Counted from the first letter of the stretch, positions 18,160 to 27,512 are shown. The stretch is 64,000 nt of DNA from Collinsella sp. 4_8_47FAA (GCF_000763055.1 NZ_KN214137.1:62001-126000), one strand, 5' to 3'. Notes: generated by a model not told the origin, from the letters alone. Program-made: numbers and translations.

Positions 18160-18924
18160 ATGCTGCTACCCGATTCCAAGACCGAGCTCGTCCGCCGTGG
18201 CAACAAGGTCGTTTACGACCTGGGCGACAAGATTGTCAAGGTCTTTAACGAGACCAAGCCTGTCTCCGACGTGTTCAACGAGGCTTTGAATCTTGCCCGC
18301 ATCAATGAGTGCGGCATCCGCAGCCCCAAGGCGCTCGAGGTTTCCCAGCTCGAGAACGCCAACGGCTGGGCGCTCGTGACCGAGAAGGTTCCGGGCACCA
18401 CCCTTGCCGAGAAGATGACTGCCGAGCCCCAGCGCTTTGGTGAGTACCTCGAGATGTTCGTCGACCTCCAGATCGAGATCCACGGCTACACCTCCCCGCT
18501 GCTCAATCGTCAGCGCGACAAGTACGCCCGCATGATCGACAGCCTTGATCAGCTCAATGCCACCACGCGCTACAACCTTCAGGAGCGTCTGGACGGCATG
18601 ACCAAGGAGTTCAAGGTCTGCCACGGCGACTTCAACCCCTCCAACGTCATCGTCGGCGACGACGGCCAGCTCTATGTGTGCGACTGGGCACACGCCACCC
18701 AGGGCTCCCCTGCTGCCGACGTTGCCACCACCTACCTGCTCTTTGCCCTCAACAGCAAGGATCAGGCTGAGGCCTACCTGGAGCTCTACTGCGACCGCGC
18801 CGACATGCCCATGCAGGTCGTGCGTCAGTGGACGAGCATCGTCGCCGCTTCCGAGCTCGCTCGTAAGCGCAACGTGAACGATGAGTTCCTGAAGAACTGG
18901 ATCGACGTCGTCGATTATCAGTAA
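18160..18924 (+). CDS. APH-fold phosphotransferase (unknown substrate)
   Basis: A 254-residue protein of the aminoglycoside/choline kinase-like fold. The Brenner-type catalytic loop HGDFNPSNVIV is at about residue 155, and the metal-binding Asp in CDWAHATQGSPAADVA near 174. The N-lobe (VVYDLGDKIVKVFNE) carries the expected ATP-binding lysine. Substrate cannot be told: such proteins phosphorylate small molecules or act as kinase-like regulators, and nothing here indicates antibiotic resistance. GAAAGGATGCAACC precedes the ATG. It lies 88 bases after adhE in the same direction and may share its transcript through a weak terminator. Confidence 0.8.
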   Translation: MLLPDSKTELVRRGNKVVYDLGDKIVKVFNETKPVSDVFNEALNLARINECGIRSPKALEVSQLENANGWALVTEKVPGTTLAEKMTAEPQRFGEYLEMFVDLQIEIHGYTSPLLNRQRDKYARMIDSLDQLNATTRYNLQERLDGMTKEFKVCHGDFNPSNVIVGDDGQLYVCDWAHATQGSPAADVATTYLLFALNSKDQAEAYLELYCDRADMPMQVVRQWTSIVAASELARKRNVNDEFLKNWIDVVDYQ

Positions 18925-18956
18925 TATCTGAGCGATTTATTTCGCATCGGAGGCAC

Positions 18957-19001
18957 AAGGAAAACCCCGAAGCTCATATGGGCTGCGGGGTTTTCCTTTT
19001 T
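18957..19001 (+). terminator. Terminator after the APH-like gene
   Basis: GGAAAACCCCG and CGGGGTTTTCC form a stem about 35 bases after the stop, followed by TTTT on the plus strand. The complementary strand also has a T tract, so it may act in both directions. Confidence 0.8.
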
Positions 19002-19023
19002 AGATATCGAGGATGCCACAAGA

Positions 19024-19072
19024 TAAAAGGACGGCCCGCATCTCCCCGATCTGGAGAAATGCGGGGCCGTCC
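19024..19072 (-). terminator. Terminator of the pyrH-to-proS operon
   Basis: A 17-20-bp GC-rich stem (GGACGGCCCCGCATTTCTCC on the minus strand and its partner) with a 7-base loop is followed by TTTTATCTTG. It lies about 30 bases after the proS stop. Confidence 0.85.
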
Positions 19073-19102
19073 CGTATATCGAACTAAAAGCGAAATCGTC
19101 GA

Positions 19103-20824
19103 TTAACGGCGTGCTGCCTTCACAAGCTCGGCGACCTTGGCGACGACCTCGTCGATCGCCACATCCTCGCGCTCACCCGTGGCACGGTCCTTGAGCTCAA
19201 CGGTGCCATTCTTAAGGCCACGCTTACCCAGAACGACCTGATACGGGAAGCCCATAAGGTCGTTGTCGGCAAACTTAAAGCCGGGACGCTCGTCGCGGTC
19301 GTCGACGACAACCTCGATACCCTCGGCGCACAGGCCATCAACGATCTGCTCGCAGACGGTAGCGCACTCCTCCTTCTTGGGATCGAGCGGAATCACCGCG
19401 ACCTCGTACGGGGCAACGGAGACCGGCCAGACGATACCGTGCTCGTCGTTGTGCTGCTCCACGACGGCAGCGAGCGAGCGGGACACACCAACGCCGTAGC
19501 AGCCCATGATGAGCGGCTTCTCCTTGCCGTCCTCGTCCATAAAGGTGGCACCCATGGCCTCGGAATACTTGGTGCCCAGCTGGAAGACCTGAGAGACCTC
19601 GATGCCGCGGGCAGCGGAGAGCGGCTTGCCGCAGTGCGGGCAGGGGTCGCCGGCGACAACGGTGACCAGATCGGCCCACTCATCGACGGTAAAGTCGCGC
19701 TCGGGGCAGGCACCGGTAAAGTGATAATCGACCTCGTTGGCACCGCAGGCCCACTGCTTGGAATCGAGCAGGCTCTCGTCGCACACCAGACGAATGCCAT
19801 CGGGCAGGTTAACCGGTCCGATAAAGCCCTTGTGCAGACCGTTCGCCTGAAGCTCCTCGTCGGTCATCATGCGATAGCCCTTGCCAAAGACGTGCTCGGC
19901 CTTGCAATCGTTGAGCTCGTGATCGCCCGGAACAATGGCCACGACAGGCTTGCCCTCGGCGTCGATGAGTGCCAGCGACTTGCGCGTGCCGTTCTCGGGG
20001 AACCCAAAGAACTTAGCAACAGCCTCAATGGTGCCCATGCCCGGAGTCTCAACCTTGGTGAGCGTACCGTCACCAGGACCCTCGGTCACGACGACCTTGG
20101 TGCTTGCCGCCTCGTCATCGGCAGCAAAGCCGCAATCGTCGCAGTAGACGAGCGAAGCCTCGCCGGCGTCGGCCAAAGCCATGTACTCGACGGAGGTATC
20201 GCCACCGATCTCACCGGAGTCGGCAACAACGGGCAGGGCCTTGATATAGCAGCGCTCGCAGATGTTAGCGTAGGCCTGCTTCATCTTGTCATACTCCTCC
20301 TGCAGGCTCTCCTGCGTGGCGGAGAAGCTGTAGGCGTCCTTCATGATGAACTCGCGACCGCGCATCAGGCCAAAGCGGGGGCGGAACTCGTCGCGGAACT
20401 TGTCCTGAATGTGGTACAGGTTGACGGGCAGCTGCTTGTAGGAGCGCAGCTCGTTGCGCACCAGGGCCGTGACGGTCTCCTCGTGCGTGGGGCCCAGGAC
20501 GAACTCGCGACCATGACGGTCGTCAAAGCGCACAAGCTCCTTGCCATAGGCGTCGATGCGCCCGGACTCGCGCCACAACTCGGCGTCGACCATGATAGGC
20601 ATCATAAGCTCCTGGGCGCCGGCAGCGTCCATCTCATCGCGCACGATATTCTCGATCTTACGGATCGAGCGCCAAGCAAGCGGCAGGTAGGAATACAGGC
20701 CGGCGGCCTCCTTGCGGATCATGCCGGCACGGAGCAGCAGGCGGTGACTGGCGAGCTCAGCGTCCGCCGGATCCTCTTTAAGCGTCGGCGCATAGAGCTT
20801 AGACATATACATTGCTCGGGTCAT
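19103..20824 (-). CDS. proS: Prolyl-tRNA synthetase, bacterial type
   Basis: Charges tRNA-Pro and edits mischarged Ala-tRNA-Pro. The 573-residue class II synthetase has motif 1 (RSIRKIENIVRDEMDAAG), motif 2 (FRDEFRPRFGLMRGREFIMKD) and the editing insertion (about residues 225-400). Motif 3 lies in MGCYGVGVSRSLAA, with a C-terminal anticodon-binding domain. The length matches the long bacterial type. ATG 20824 abuts the ispG stop (TAAATG) with GAGGAG ahead. It is the last gene of the pyrH-frr-uppS-cdsA-dxr-rseP-ispG-proS run. Confidence 0.96.
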   Translation of the reverse strand: MTRAMYMSKLYAPTLKEDPADAELASHRLLLRAGMIRKEAAGLYSYLPLAWRSIRKIENIVRDEMDAAGAQELMMPIMVDAELWRESGRIDAYGKELVRFDDRHGREFVLGPTHEETVTALVRNELRSYKQLPVNLYHIQDKFRDEFRPRFGLMRGREFIMKDAYSFSATQESLQEEYDKMKQAYANICERCYIKALPVVADSGEIGGDTSVEYMALADAGEASLVYCDDCGFAADDEAASTKVVVTEGPGDGTLTKVETPGMGTIEAVAKFFGFPENGTRKSLALIDAEGKPVVAIVPGDHELNDCKAEHVFGKGYRMMTDEELQANGLHKGFIGPVNLPDGIRLVCDESLLDSKQWACGANEVDYHFTGACPERDFTVDEWADLVTVVAGDPCPHCGKPLSAARGIEVSQVFQLGTKYSEAMGATFMDEDGKEKPLIMGCYGVGVSRSLAAVVEQHNDEHGIVWPVSVAPYEVAVIPLDPKKEECATVCEQIVDGLCAEGIEVVVDDRDERPGFKFADNDLMGFPYQVVLGKRGLKNGTVELKDRATGEREDVAIDEVVAKVAELVKAARR

Positions 20825-21907
20825 TTATTTCTCCTCAATAAGCTTGTCGACCTCTGCCATAAGCGCGTCGACAATTTGGTCCTCAGCTACTTTACCAATG
20901 ATCTGGCCATGCGAAAAGAGCAGAGCCTGACCACGTCCGCAGGCAACGCCCAGGTCGGCATCAGAAGCCTCACCGGGGCCATTAACGGCACATCCCATGA
21001 CGGCAATCGAAAGCGGCGCGGCATAGTTCTTAAGCCGCTCGGTGACCTCCTCGGCGATGGGAATCAGGTTAACCTGGCAGCGGGCGCACGTGGGGCACGA
21101 GACAATCTCGGGACCACGGCGACGCAGGCCCAGCGACTGCAAAATTCCCCAGGCGACCGGCGGCTCCTCAACCGGATCGGCTGTGAGCGACACACGCATG
21201 GTGTCGCCAATGCCTTCGGAAAGCAAGATACCCAAGCCTACAGAGCTCTTGATGGTGCCCTGGAGCTTGGTCCCCGCCTCCGTCACGCCCAGGTGAAGCG
21301 GAACGTGTGGAATCTCACGCGACAGGGCTCGATAGGTATCGAGCGTCGTTTGCACGCTATGGGCCTTGGCCGAAAGCACAATGTTCTTAAAGCCGCGGTC
21401 CTCAAAGTGCTTGACGAAACGCTCGCTCGACATCACGAGCTTTTCGGGCTGCGTGAAGTCGTCGCGCTCAGCGATATCCTGCTCAAGCGAACCGGCATTG
21501 ACGCCGATACGAATCGCACAGCCCGCGGCACCCGCGGCATCGATCACCGCGTCAACCTTGGCCCAATCGCCGATATTGCCGGGATTGATGCGCAGCTTGG
21601 AGGCGCCGGCCTTGACAGCGCCAATGGCGAGCTTATGGTTAAAGTGAATATCAGCGACAATCGGCACCGGAGACTCGGCACAAATCGTGCGAAAGCCCTC
21701 GAGCGCAGCCTCGGTAGGCACGCTCACGCGCACGATATCGCAGCCAGCCTGCGCCAACGCGCACACTTGCGCAAGCGTTGCCTGGGCATCAGCGGTATCG
21801 GTGCAGGTCATGGACTGAACCACGACCGGAGCGCCACCACCGATCTGCACGCCGCCCACATGCACGGGGCGCGTCAACTCGCGAGGCAAAGGATGGGATA
21901 AAGACAA
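20825..21907 (-). CDS. ispG: 4-hydroxy-3-methylbut-2-en-1-yl diphosphate synthase (IspG)
   Basis: [4Fe-4S] enzyme of the MEP isoprenoid pathway, converting MEcPP to HMBPP. The 360-residue protein has the N-terminal barrel (APVVVQSMTCTDT, VADIHFNHKLA) and a C-terminal cluster domain with CPTCARC and VMGCAVNGPGEA supplying the three Cys ligands. The start is probably TTG at 21907 (SLSHPLPRELTRPVHVGG), nine bases after AGGGGA. GTG 21916 would sit directly on that ribosome-binding site, and the longer open frame overlaps rseP. Neighbours dxr and uppS belong to the same pathway flow. Confidence 0.94.
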   Translation of the reverse strand: MSLSHPLPRELTRPVHVGGVQIGGGAPVVVQSMTCTDTADAQATLAQVCALAQAGCDIVRVSVPTEAALEGFRTICAESPVPIVADIHFNHKLAIGAVKAGASKLRINPGNIGDWAKVDAVIDAAGAAGCAIRIGVNAGSLEQDIAERDDFTQPEKLVMSSERFVKHFEDRGFKNIVLSAKAHSVQTTLDTYRALSREIPHVPLHLGVTEAGTKLQGTIKSSVGLGILLSEGIGDTMRVSLTADPVEEPPVAWGILQSLGLRRRGPEIVSCPTCARCQVNLIPIAEEVTERLKNYAAPLSIAVMGCAVNGPGEASDADLGVACGRGQALLFSHGQIIGKVAEDQIVDALMAEVDKLIEEK

Positions 21908-21920
21908 TCCAAACACTCCC

Positions 21921-23282
21921 CTACAGAATAAATCGAAGGATGTCGGAACGAAGCATATAGACAAACAGCAGCACAAAGAGCGCGATGCCCACATAGCTCA
22001 CAATCGTCTGGACCTTGAGCGGAAGCTCGCGGCCAGCAATCTTTTGAATGATCTCGATGACCAGCTTGCCGCCATCGAGTGGTGGGATGGGCAGCAGGTT
22101 CATAAAGCCAAGCGAGAACGAAATGAGGGCGGCAAACGAAAGGAACGTGGCAGGGCCGGCAGCAGCAGCCTGTGAGGACATAACGCTAATGCCCACGATC
22201 GAAGAAGACTGATCGAGAATCTCCATCGTATGCTGCGGCTGGAGCAGGCGCATCACGCCCTCCGCTGTCTGCACGACATAGGAGAACGAAAGGCGAGCCG
22301 ACGTGATGGGGTCTAAACGGACCACCTGCGTAGAGGCATACACACCTAGGCGCTCGTCCTCTTTGAGCGCAACCGAGGTCGAATGCTGCTTGCCGTCGCG
22401 CTCATACTCAATGGCGATATCGTCCTTACCGGCGGCCTTGCCGATGGCATCGTAAACGTCCATCCAGGTAGAGCACGATACTCCGTCAACCGAAAGGATC
22501 GCGTCGCCGCCCTCGATACCCGCCTTGGCGGCAATAGACCCCTCGTCAACCTGACCGATCACGTTGGTATCCATCGGCACGGTGACACCCGCAATAGAGT
22601 AGATGCTCATAAGCAGCAAAAAGCCCGTCAGGATATTGACGAGAATGCCCGCGAGCAGCATAAAGGCGCGCTTGAGAAAACCCTGGCCCAGATAGGTATG
22701 CGAACGCTCTTGCGCAAGGAACTCGGCTTCACCGCACGGCAGCTCCCACACATCGCCCTCGGTAGTCGCATGCTCTCGATCGAAACGGCGGCCGTCAAAG
22801 GTGGTGTAACCCGCCGCATCTCGTGGCAGCGTCTGATACTTGGTGGGATAGTAGCTCGGCGAGGGCTTCTCCCCTTCCTCATACCAAGGCGCGATAGAGC
22901 CCCAACCCAAGAGCAAGGCGCATGCCTCGAGCACAACCTCCTCGGATAGCTCGAGCTCGGCGGCAAGGTCGGCCACGGTCACGCGACCATGACGATAGAT
23001 AGCCGCGAGCACGCGATCGGCGCACGAGACGTCGGTCGGATCCATACCGCAGATGGCAGCGTAGCCACCCAGCAGCAGCGGGGTCACGCCAAACTTGGTT
23101 CCAATGCGACGTGACGTGTAATGGATGTCAAAGCGACACGGCAGGCCCAAAAAGAACTCGGTCACACGGACGCCGCAGGCACGCGCCGCCAAAAAGTGGC
23201 CGCCCTCGTGCAAAAACACAAGGACGGAAAGCATCAGCAGGCCCCAAAAGACCGATGAGAGAACGCTCAGAACAGTATCCAT
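21921..23282 (-). CDS. rseP: RseP-family site-2 protease with a winged-helix-like insertion
   Basis: Intramembrane zinc metalloprotease that cleaves membrane-anchored regulators. The 453-residue protein has HEGGH at residues 25-29 in the first membrane helix, a PDZ domain (about 240-320; AAKAGIEGGDAILSVDGVS) and the C-terminal metal-ligand motif NLLPIPPLDGG. Between LLLGGYAAICGM (about 70-80) and YLGQGFLKRAFMLLAG (about 197) lies an insertion of ~115 residues. Its first half (VLAAIYRHGRVTVADLAAEL, then SEEVVLEACALLLGWG) looks like a winged-helix module. ATG 23282 is chosen; TTG 23297 is an alternative. Neighbours dxr and ispG are the conserved context. Confidence 0.9.
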   Translation of the reverse strand: MDTVLSVLSSVFWGLLMLSVLVFLHEGGHFLAARACGVRVTEFFLGLPCRFDIHYTSRRIGTKFGVTPLLLGGYAAICGMDPTDVSCADRVLAAIYRHGRVTVADLAAELELSEEVVLEACALLLGWGSIAPWYEEGEKPSPSYYPTKYQTLPRDAAGYTTFDGRRFDREHATTEGDVWELPCGEAEFLAQERSHTYLGQGFLKRAFMLLAGILVNILTGFLLLMSIYSIAGVTVPMDTNVIGQVDEGSIAAKAGIEGGDAILSVDGVSCSTWMDVYDAIGKAAGKDDIAIEYERDGKQHSTSVALKEDERLGVYASTQVVRLDPITSARLSFSYVVQTAEGVMRLLQPQHTMEILDQSSSIVGISVMSSQAAAAGPATFLSFAALISFSLGFMNLLPIPPLDGGKLVIEIIQKIAGRELPLKVQTIVSYVGIALFVLLFVYMLRSDILRFIL

Positions 23283-23307
23283 AAAACGAAAAAGCAATCC
23301 TTATGGG

Positions 23308-24495
23308 TTAGGAACGGGTTGCGGCGAGCACCTGCGCAGCCTTTTCACGCGCCCATGCATCGATGTCGCGAAGCTGCTCAAACGAATCGACCGCCTGCAT
23401 ATCGTGGGCATCCATGCAGGATTCCACAATGTGATCGATATCGGTAAAGCTGCAGCCATCGTGCAGGAAGGCATCGACGGCGACCTCGTTGGCGGCATTG
23501 AGCACGCACGGCATGGTGCCACCCGTCTTGCCGGCACGTTCGGCCAGTGCCAGACAGCGGAAGGTATCCATGTCGGCAGCATCAAACGTGAGCTGCCCCA
23601 GCTCGCGGAAATCGATACGAGGCGCCGGGGTATCCCAACGCTCGGGATACGAGAACGCGAACTGGATGGGAATACGCATGTCGGAAGCACCGAGATGCGC
23701 CATCACGGAGCCGTCGGCGAACTCGACCATAGAGTGAATCTTGGACTGACGCTGCACGACCACGTTAATGAAATCGAGGTCGCAGTTAAACAGATGCATG
23801 GCCTCAATGCGCTCCAGGCCCTTGTTCATGAGGGTGGCGGAGTCGATGGTGATCTTGGCACCCATGGCCCACGTGGGATGTGCGAGGGCATCGGCACGCG
23901 TCACGCGGTCGAGCTCGTCGCGGGTGCGGCCAAAGAACGGACCGCCCGAGCAGGTGAGCCAAATACAATGAGCCTCGCGTGGGTTCTCCCCCAGATAGCA
24001 CTGGTAGATGGCGGAGTGCTCAGAGTCGACTGGAATAAGCTGGCCCGGTTGCGCCAACGGCATAAGCAAGTCGCCGCCGACGACGAGGGACTCCTTGTTG
24101 GCAAGGGCAAGACGCTTATTCGAGGTCAAGGCCGCATGGCTCGCCTCGAGACCGGCGGCGCCCACAATAGCGACGAGCACGCAGTCGACATCGTCGCGAC
24201 GCGCGAGCTCGCAAACCGCCTGCGCGCCAACGCCGAGCTTCGTTCCCTCGGGCAACTCCTGCAGCACGGCGTCATCGCCATGAGCAACATCGGCCACGGC
24301 AACCGCCGGAACCGAGAACTCGCGGGCAGCGGCAACGAGCTCGGAGGTACTGGAGTTAACGGACAGCGCCGTCACCTGCAGGCGATCGGCATGCTGGCGG
24401 CACACATCGAGCGCCTGGGTGCCGATAGAGCCCGTACAACCCAGGATGGCAACACAGAGACGTCCATCGGGGCCATACGTCGTCTGGAAGGACAT
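23308..24495 (-). CDS. dxr: 1-deoxy-D-xylulose 5-phosphate reductoisomerase
   Basis: NADPH enzyme making 2-C-methyl-D-erythritol 4-phosphate, the committed MEP step. The 395-residue protein shows the nucleotide-binding VAILGCTGSIGTQALDV near the N-terminus, LALANKESLVVGG, the substrate loop (CSGGPFFGR) and MGAKITIDSATLMNKGLE. It overlaps the cdsA stop by one base (TAATG) with GGAGG nine bases upstream. Confidence 0.97.
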   Translation of the reverse strand: MSFQTTYGPDGRLCVAILGCTGSIGTQALDVCRQHADRLQVTALSVNSSTSELVAAAREFSVPAVAVADVAHGDDAVLQELPEGTKLGVGAQAVCELARRDDVDCVLVAIVGAAGLEASHAALTSNKRLALANKESLVVGGDLLMPLAQPGQLIPVDSEHSAIYQCYLGENPREAHCIWLTCSGGPFFGRTRDELDRVTRADALAHPTWAMGAKITIDSATLMNKGLERIEAMHLFNCDLDFINVVVQRQSKIHSMVEFADGSVMAHLGASDMRIPIQFAFSYPERWDTPAPRIDFRELGQLTFDAADMDTFRCLALAERAGKTGGTMPCVLNAANEVAVDAFLHDGCSFTDIDHIVESCMDAHDMQAVDSFEQLRDIDAWAREKAAQVLAATRS

Positions 24496-25394
24496 TACAG
24501 CACGCCTCCGATCATCAAAAGCAGCTGCGCGGTAATGCAGCCAAAGATAAGCGAATCGCTACGATCGAGCATGCCGCCGTGGCCCGGGATAAGGTTACCG
24601 GAATCCTTAACGCCCACACCGCGCTTGATGCGCGACTCGATGAGGTCTCCGATAACGCCCAGGACGGACACGACCACGCCGCACAGCAGCGCATAGGGCA
24701 GGCTGAGCTTGTAGAAGTGCGTCGCCCACAGGATGAGCCAAATCAAAACCGAGCCCAGGATGCCGCCGACAAACCCCTCCCAGCTCTTTTTGGGAGAGAT
24801 CTTGGGAACCATCTTGTGCTTGCCGATACGGCTACCCACGATGTAGGCAAACGAATCGGAGACCCAAAGGGACGCGCAAACGCCCACCGAAAGCAGGGCG
24901 CCGGCAAAACCGGGCACGGCATCGCGCAGCAGCACGATAGCCGACAGCATAAAGCCAGTGTAGATGGGACCCATGAGCGTCACGGCCACATCAGAGATGC
25001 GGGTACGCGGCGACCAAACATACCAAATGCCCACAGCGAGCATCAGGGCAAAAAGCAGGGCATTCAGCAACATCGAATCGCCCAACGCCGACAGCGGAAA
25101 GAGTACGGCGGCAGCGATACCCATGCGCTCGTTAGCCATCTTGCCATCGAGCCTCGTCATACGGAAAAACTCATAGCAGCACAGACCGCTCATGACAGAA
25201 ACAAAGATGGCAGTGGGCACGATACCCAAAACCAGACACAGGATAAAGACAACGGCGTAGACGATACCCGCGGCGGCACGGGTAATAAAGCCCGCCAGCC
25301 ACGAACCGGTGCCGCTCTTCGCTGTAGGCGCTCCCGCAGCGGTAGCTTTGCGCGCAGGCGTCTTGGGAGCAGATGCCTTGGGACGATCGGACAC
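24495..25394 (-). CDS. cdsA: Phosphatidate cytidylyltransferase
   Basis: Makes CDP-diacylglycerol from phosphatidic acid and CTP in the membrane. The 299-residue protein has a basic, alanine/proline-rich cytosolic N-terminus (~30 residues), about eight membrane segments and the family signature around SDSFAYIVGSRIGKHKMVPK-type residues ending in GDLIESRIKRGVGVKDSGN and GHGGMLDRSDS. It starts with GTG at 25394 after GAGGAGG. It lies between uppS and dxr, the usual order. Confidence 0.95.
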   Translation of the reverse strand: MSDRPKASAPKTPARKATAAGAPTAKSGTGSWLAGFITRAAAGIVYAVVFILCLVLGIVPTAIFVSVMSGLCCYEFFRMTRLDGKMANERMGIAAAVLFPLSALGDSMLLNALLFALMLAVGIWYVWSPRTRISDVAVTLMGPIYTGFMLSAIVLLRDAVPGFAGALLSVGVCASLWVSDSFAYIVGSRIGKHKMVPKISPKKSWEGFVGGILGSVLIWLILWATHFYKLSLPYALLCGVVVSVLGVIGDLIESRIKRGVGVKDSGNLIPGHGGMLDRSDSLIFGCITAQLLLMIGGVL

Positions 25395-25396
25395 GA

Positions 25397-26191
25397 TTAA
25401 GCCTCCTCGGTCTTGCTCAGTCCACCAAACCTACGGTCACGGCCCTGATAGGCCAAAATGGCGTCGACAAGGCCCCAACGATCAAAGTCGGGCCAATAGG
25501 TATCGGTGGCATAGAACTCGGAATAAGCCACCTGCCACAGCAGATAGTTCGAAAGGCGCAGCTCACCAGAGGTGCGAATCACAAGCTCAGGATCGGGAAG
25601 GCCGGCGGTATAGAGGTGGGAAGCCACCATGTCGTCATCAATTGCGGCAGGATCAATCTTACCGGCGGCAACGTCGAGCGCGATCTGACGGACAGCGCGG
25701 GTAATCTCGGCACGCGCGCCGTAGTTGACGGCAAGCGCCAGCGTCATACCGGTGTGATCGGCGCACTCGGCAAGACCGCGTTCAAAAACGTCGCGGGTCT
25801 TCTTGGGCAGCGCGGAAATATCACCCAAAAAGACAACGCGCACGTTTTCGCGCTTCAGAAGCGGCAACTCGTCGATGAACGTCTTGGCAAACAAGTGCAT
25901 CAAGACGTTGACCTCATGCTGCGGGCGGTTCCAGTTTTCGGTAGAAAACGCATAGGCAGAAAGCACGTCGACGCCCAGGCGCACGCAGGCGGTAATGATC
26001 TCGCGCAGCGAGACGATACCCGCCTTGTGGCCCTCAGTGCGTGCAAGACCGCGCGACGTGGCCCAACGACCGTTGCCGTCCATGATGCACGAGATATGGT
26101 GCGGAATGTTATTGAGGTCAAGGTCGGAAAAACCGACGCCCGCAGGGGCGTCGGCAAAGTACTCGACCAGTTTATGCTCGTCGTATTGCAC
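25397..26191 (-). CDS. uppS: Isoprenyl transferase (undecaprenyl diphosphate synthase)
   Basis: Cis-prenyltransferase making the C55 lipid carrier for cell-wall synthesis. The 264-residue protein has the signature HISCIMDGNGRWATSRGL (about 33-50) with catalytic Asp, a RTEGHKAG segment and the C-terminal DPELVIRTSGELRLSNYLLW region, all intact. It starts with GTG, two bases after the frr stop. A 30-residue N-terminal stretch precedes the fold. Confidence 0.95.
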   Translation of the reverse strand: MQYDEHKLVEYFADAPAGVGFSDLDLNNIPHHISCIMDGNGRWATSRGLARTEGHKAGIVSLREIITACVRLGVDVLSAYAFSTENWNRPQHEVNVLMHLFAKTFIDELPLLKRENVRVVFLGDISALPKKTRDVFERGLAECADHTGMTLALAVNYGARAEITRAVRQIALDVAAGKIDPAAIDDDMVASHLYTAGLPDPELVIRTSGELRLSNYLLWQVAYSEFYATDTYWPDFDRWGLVDAILAYQGRDRRFGGLSKTEEA

Positions 26192-26192
26192 C

Positions 26193-26729
26193 TTAGATCT
26201 CCATGACCTCGGCTTCTTTTTCCTTCAGAAGCTCCTCGACCTTGGCGACATACTCATCAGTGTGCTTCTGGACCTTGGCCTGCTCGCGACGGACATCGTC
26301 CTCGGTGAGCTCCTCATCGCGCTCGAGCTTGTTGTTGAAGTCGCGACGGATGTTACGGATAGACACCTTGGCCTGCTCGGCGTACTCGCGGCACTCCTTG
26401 ACGAGCTCGCGACGGCGCTCCTCGGTGGGAGCCGGGAACGGAAGACGAACGACGGTGCCATCGGAGTTGGGGGTAATACCCAGATCGGAAGCGCCGATGG
26501 CCTTGACGATAGCATTGATGAGTGCCTTGTCCCACGGCTCGATGAGCAGCATGTGGGCCTCGGGGGTCTTGACGGCGGCAACCTGCGTGACCGGCGTGGG
26601 AACACCGTAATAATCGACGGTGATGTCGGACAGAATGTTGGCATTGGCGCGGCCGGTACGGACCTTGGAGAAGTTATGCTTGAGGGACTCGAGCGACTTG
26701 TCCATATGGGCGGTGATGTTCTCTGCCAT
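26193..26729 (-). CDS. frr: Ribosome recycling factor
   Basis: With EF-G it splits post-termination ribosomes. The 178-residue product is slightly shorter than the usual ~185 but complete. It shows FSKVRTGRANANILSDITVD, the hinge VDYYGVPTPVTQVA, SDLGITPNSDGTVVRLPFP and the conserved helical C-terminus with VSIRNIRRDFNNKL. ATG follows GGAGGATTAAGC. It sits between pyrH and uppS. Confidence 0.96.
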   Translation of the reverse strand: MAENITAHMDKSLESLKHNFSKVRTGRANANILSDITVDYYGVPTPVTQVAAVKTPEAHMLLIEPWDKALINAIVKAIGASDLGITPNSDGTVVRLPFPAPTEERRRELVKECREYAEQAKVSIRNIRRDFNNKLERDEELTEDDVRREQAKVQKHTDEYVAKVEELLKEKEAEVMEI

Positions 26730-26731
26730 GC

Positions 26732-27454
26732 TTAATCCTCCTGATAGACGAGCGTGCCGACGGGCTCACCCGAAAGCGCGCGCTTGACGGTGTCCTCGCC
26801 ATCGATGTTGAGGACCAAAATCGGCATACGGTTGTCCTGGCACAGTGCCGTAGCCGTGGAATCCATAACCTGCAGACCGCGGACGAGAACCTCGTGATAG
26901 GTAATCTTGTCAAAACGGACGGCATCAGCGCACTTGACGGGATCCTTATCGTAGATGCCGTCAACCTTGGTGGCTTTAATCAGAATCTCGGCGCCGATCT
27001 CACACGCACGAAGAGCCGCGGCGGTGTCGGTCGTAAAGTACGGATTGCCCGAACCGGCGGCAAAAATAACGACGTTGCCCTTGGAAAGGTGGTTGATGGC
27101 GCGACGGCGAATATAGGGCTCGCAGATCTCGTTCATCTGGATAGCGCTCATCACGCGGCAGGGTACATCGTTATGCTCGAAGGCATCCTGCAGGGCGAGC
27201 GCGTTCATAACGGTTGCCAGCATGCCCATGTAGTCGGCCTGAGCACGCTCCATGCCACCGGCAGCGCCTGCCATGCCGCGGAAAATATTGCCGCCGCCGA
27301 CAACGACGCCGACCTCATGGCCAACGGCGAGCAGCTCCTTGACCTGCTTAGCAAGATGGTCGGTAACCTTGGGGTCGATGCCATATTGGCCGTCGCCCAT
27401 CAGCGCTTCGCCGGAAAGCTTAAGAAGCACGCGTTTATATCGGATGTCGGACAA
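26732..27454 (-). CDS. pyrH: UMP kinase
   Basis: Phosphorylates UMP to UDP; a bacterial hexameric amino-acid-kinase fold enzyme, unrelated to eukaryotic UMP/CMP kinases. The 240-residue protein begins [20 protein letters not shown] and has [11 protein letters not shown] and [16 protein letters not shown], all diagnostic. It starts with TTG at 27454, backed by a strong AAAGGAGG. It is first in its operon and follows the tsf terminator. Confidence 0.96.
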   Translation of the reverse strand: MSDIRYKRVLLKLSGEALMGDGQYGIDPKVTDHLAKQVKELLAVGHEVGVVVGGGNIFRGMAGAAGGMERAQADYMGMLATVMNALALQDAFEHNDVPCRVMSAIQMNEICEPYIRRRAINHLSKGNVVIFAAGSGNPYFTTDTAAALRACEIGAEILIKATKVDGIYDKDPVKCADAVRFDKITYHEVLVRGLQVMDSTATALCQDNRMPILVLNIDGEDTVKRALSGEPVGTLVYQED

Positions 27455-27484
27455 AGCGATCCTCCTTTAGATTGAACTCTCAAC

Positions 27485-27490
27485 ATTCTA
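27485..27490 (-). promoter_or_regulatory. Putative -10 element ahead of pyrH
   Basis: TAGAAT on the minus strand lies about 30 bases before the pyrH start and just past the tsf terminator. No good -35 is evident. Confidence 0.35.
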
Positions 27491-27512
27491 TCAAAGGCTC
27501 TAAGAAGAGCCA

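Noticed and set aside
18160..18924. Aminoglycoside resistance gene
   Set aside because: The fold is APH-like, but no residue pattern points to a particular drug, and the chromosomal housekeeping context argues for a metabolic substrate.
19439..21901. 820-codon plus-strand frame opposite proS and ispG
   Set aside because: Same codon-bias artefact; no ribosome-binding site or family motif.
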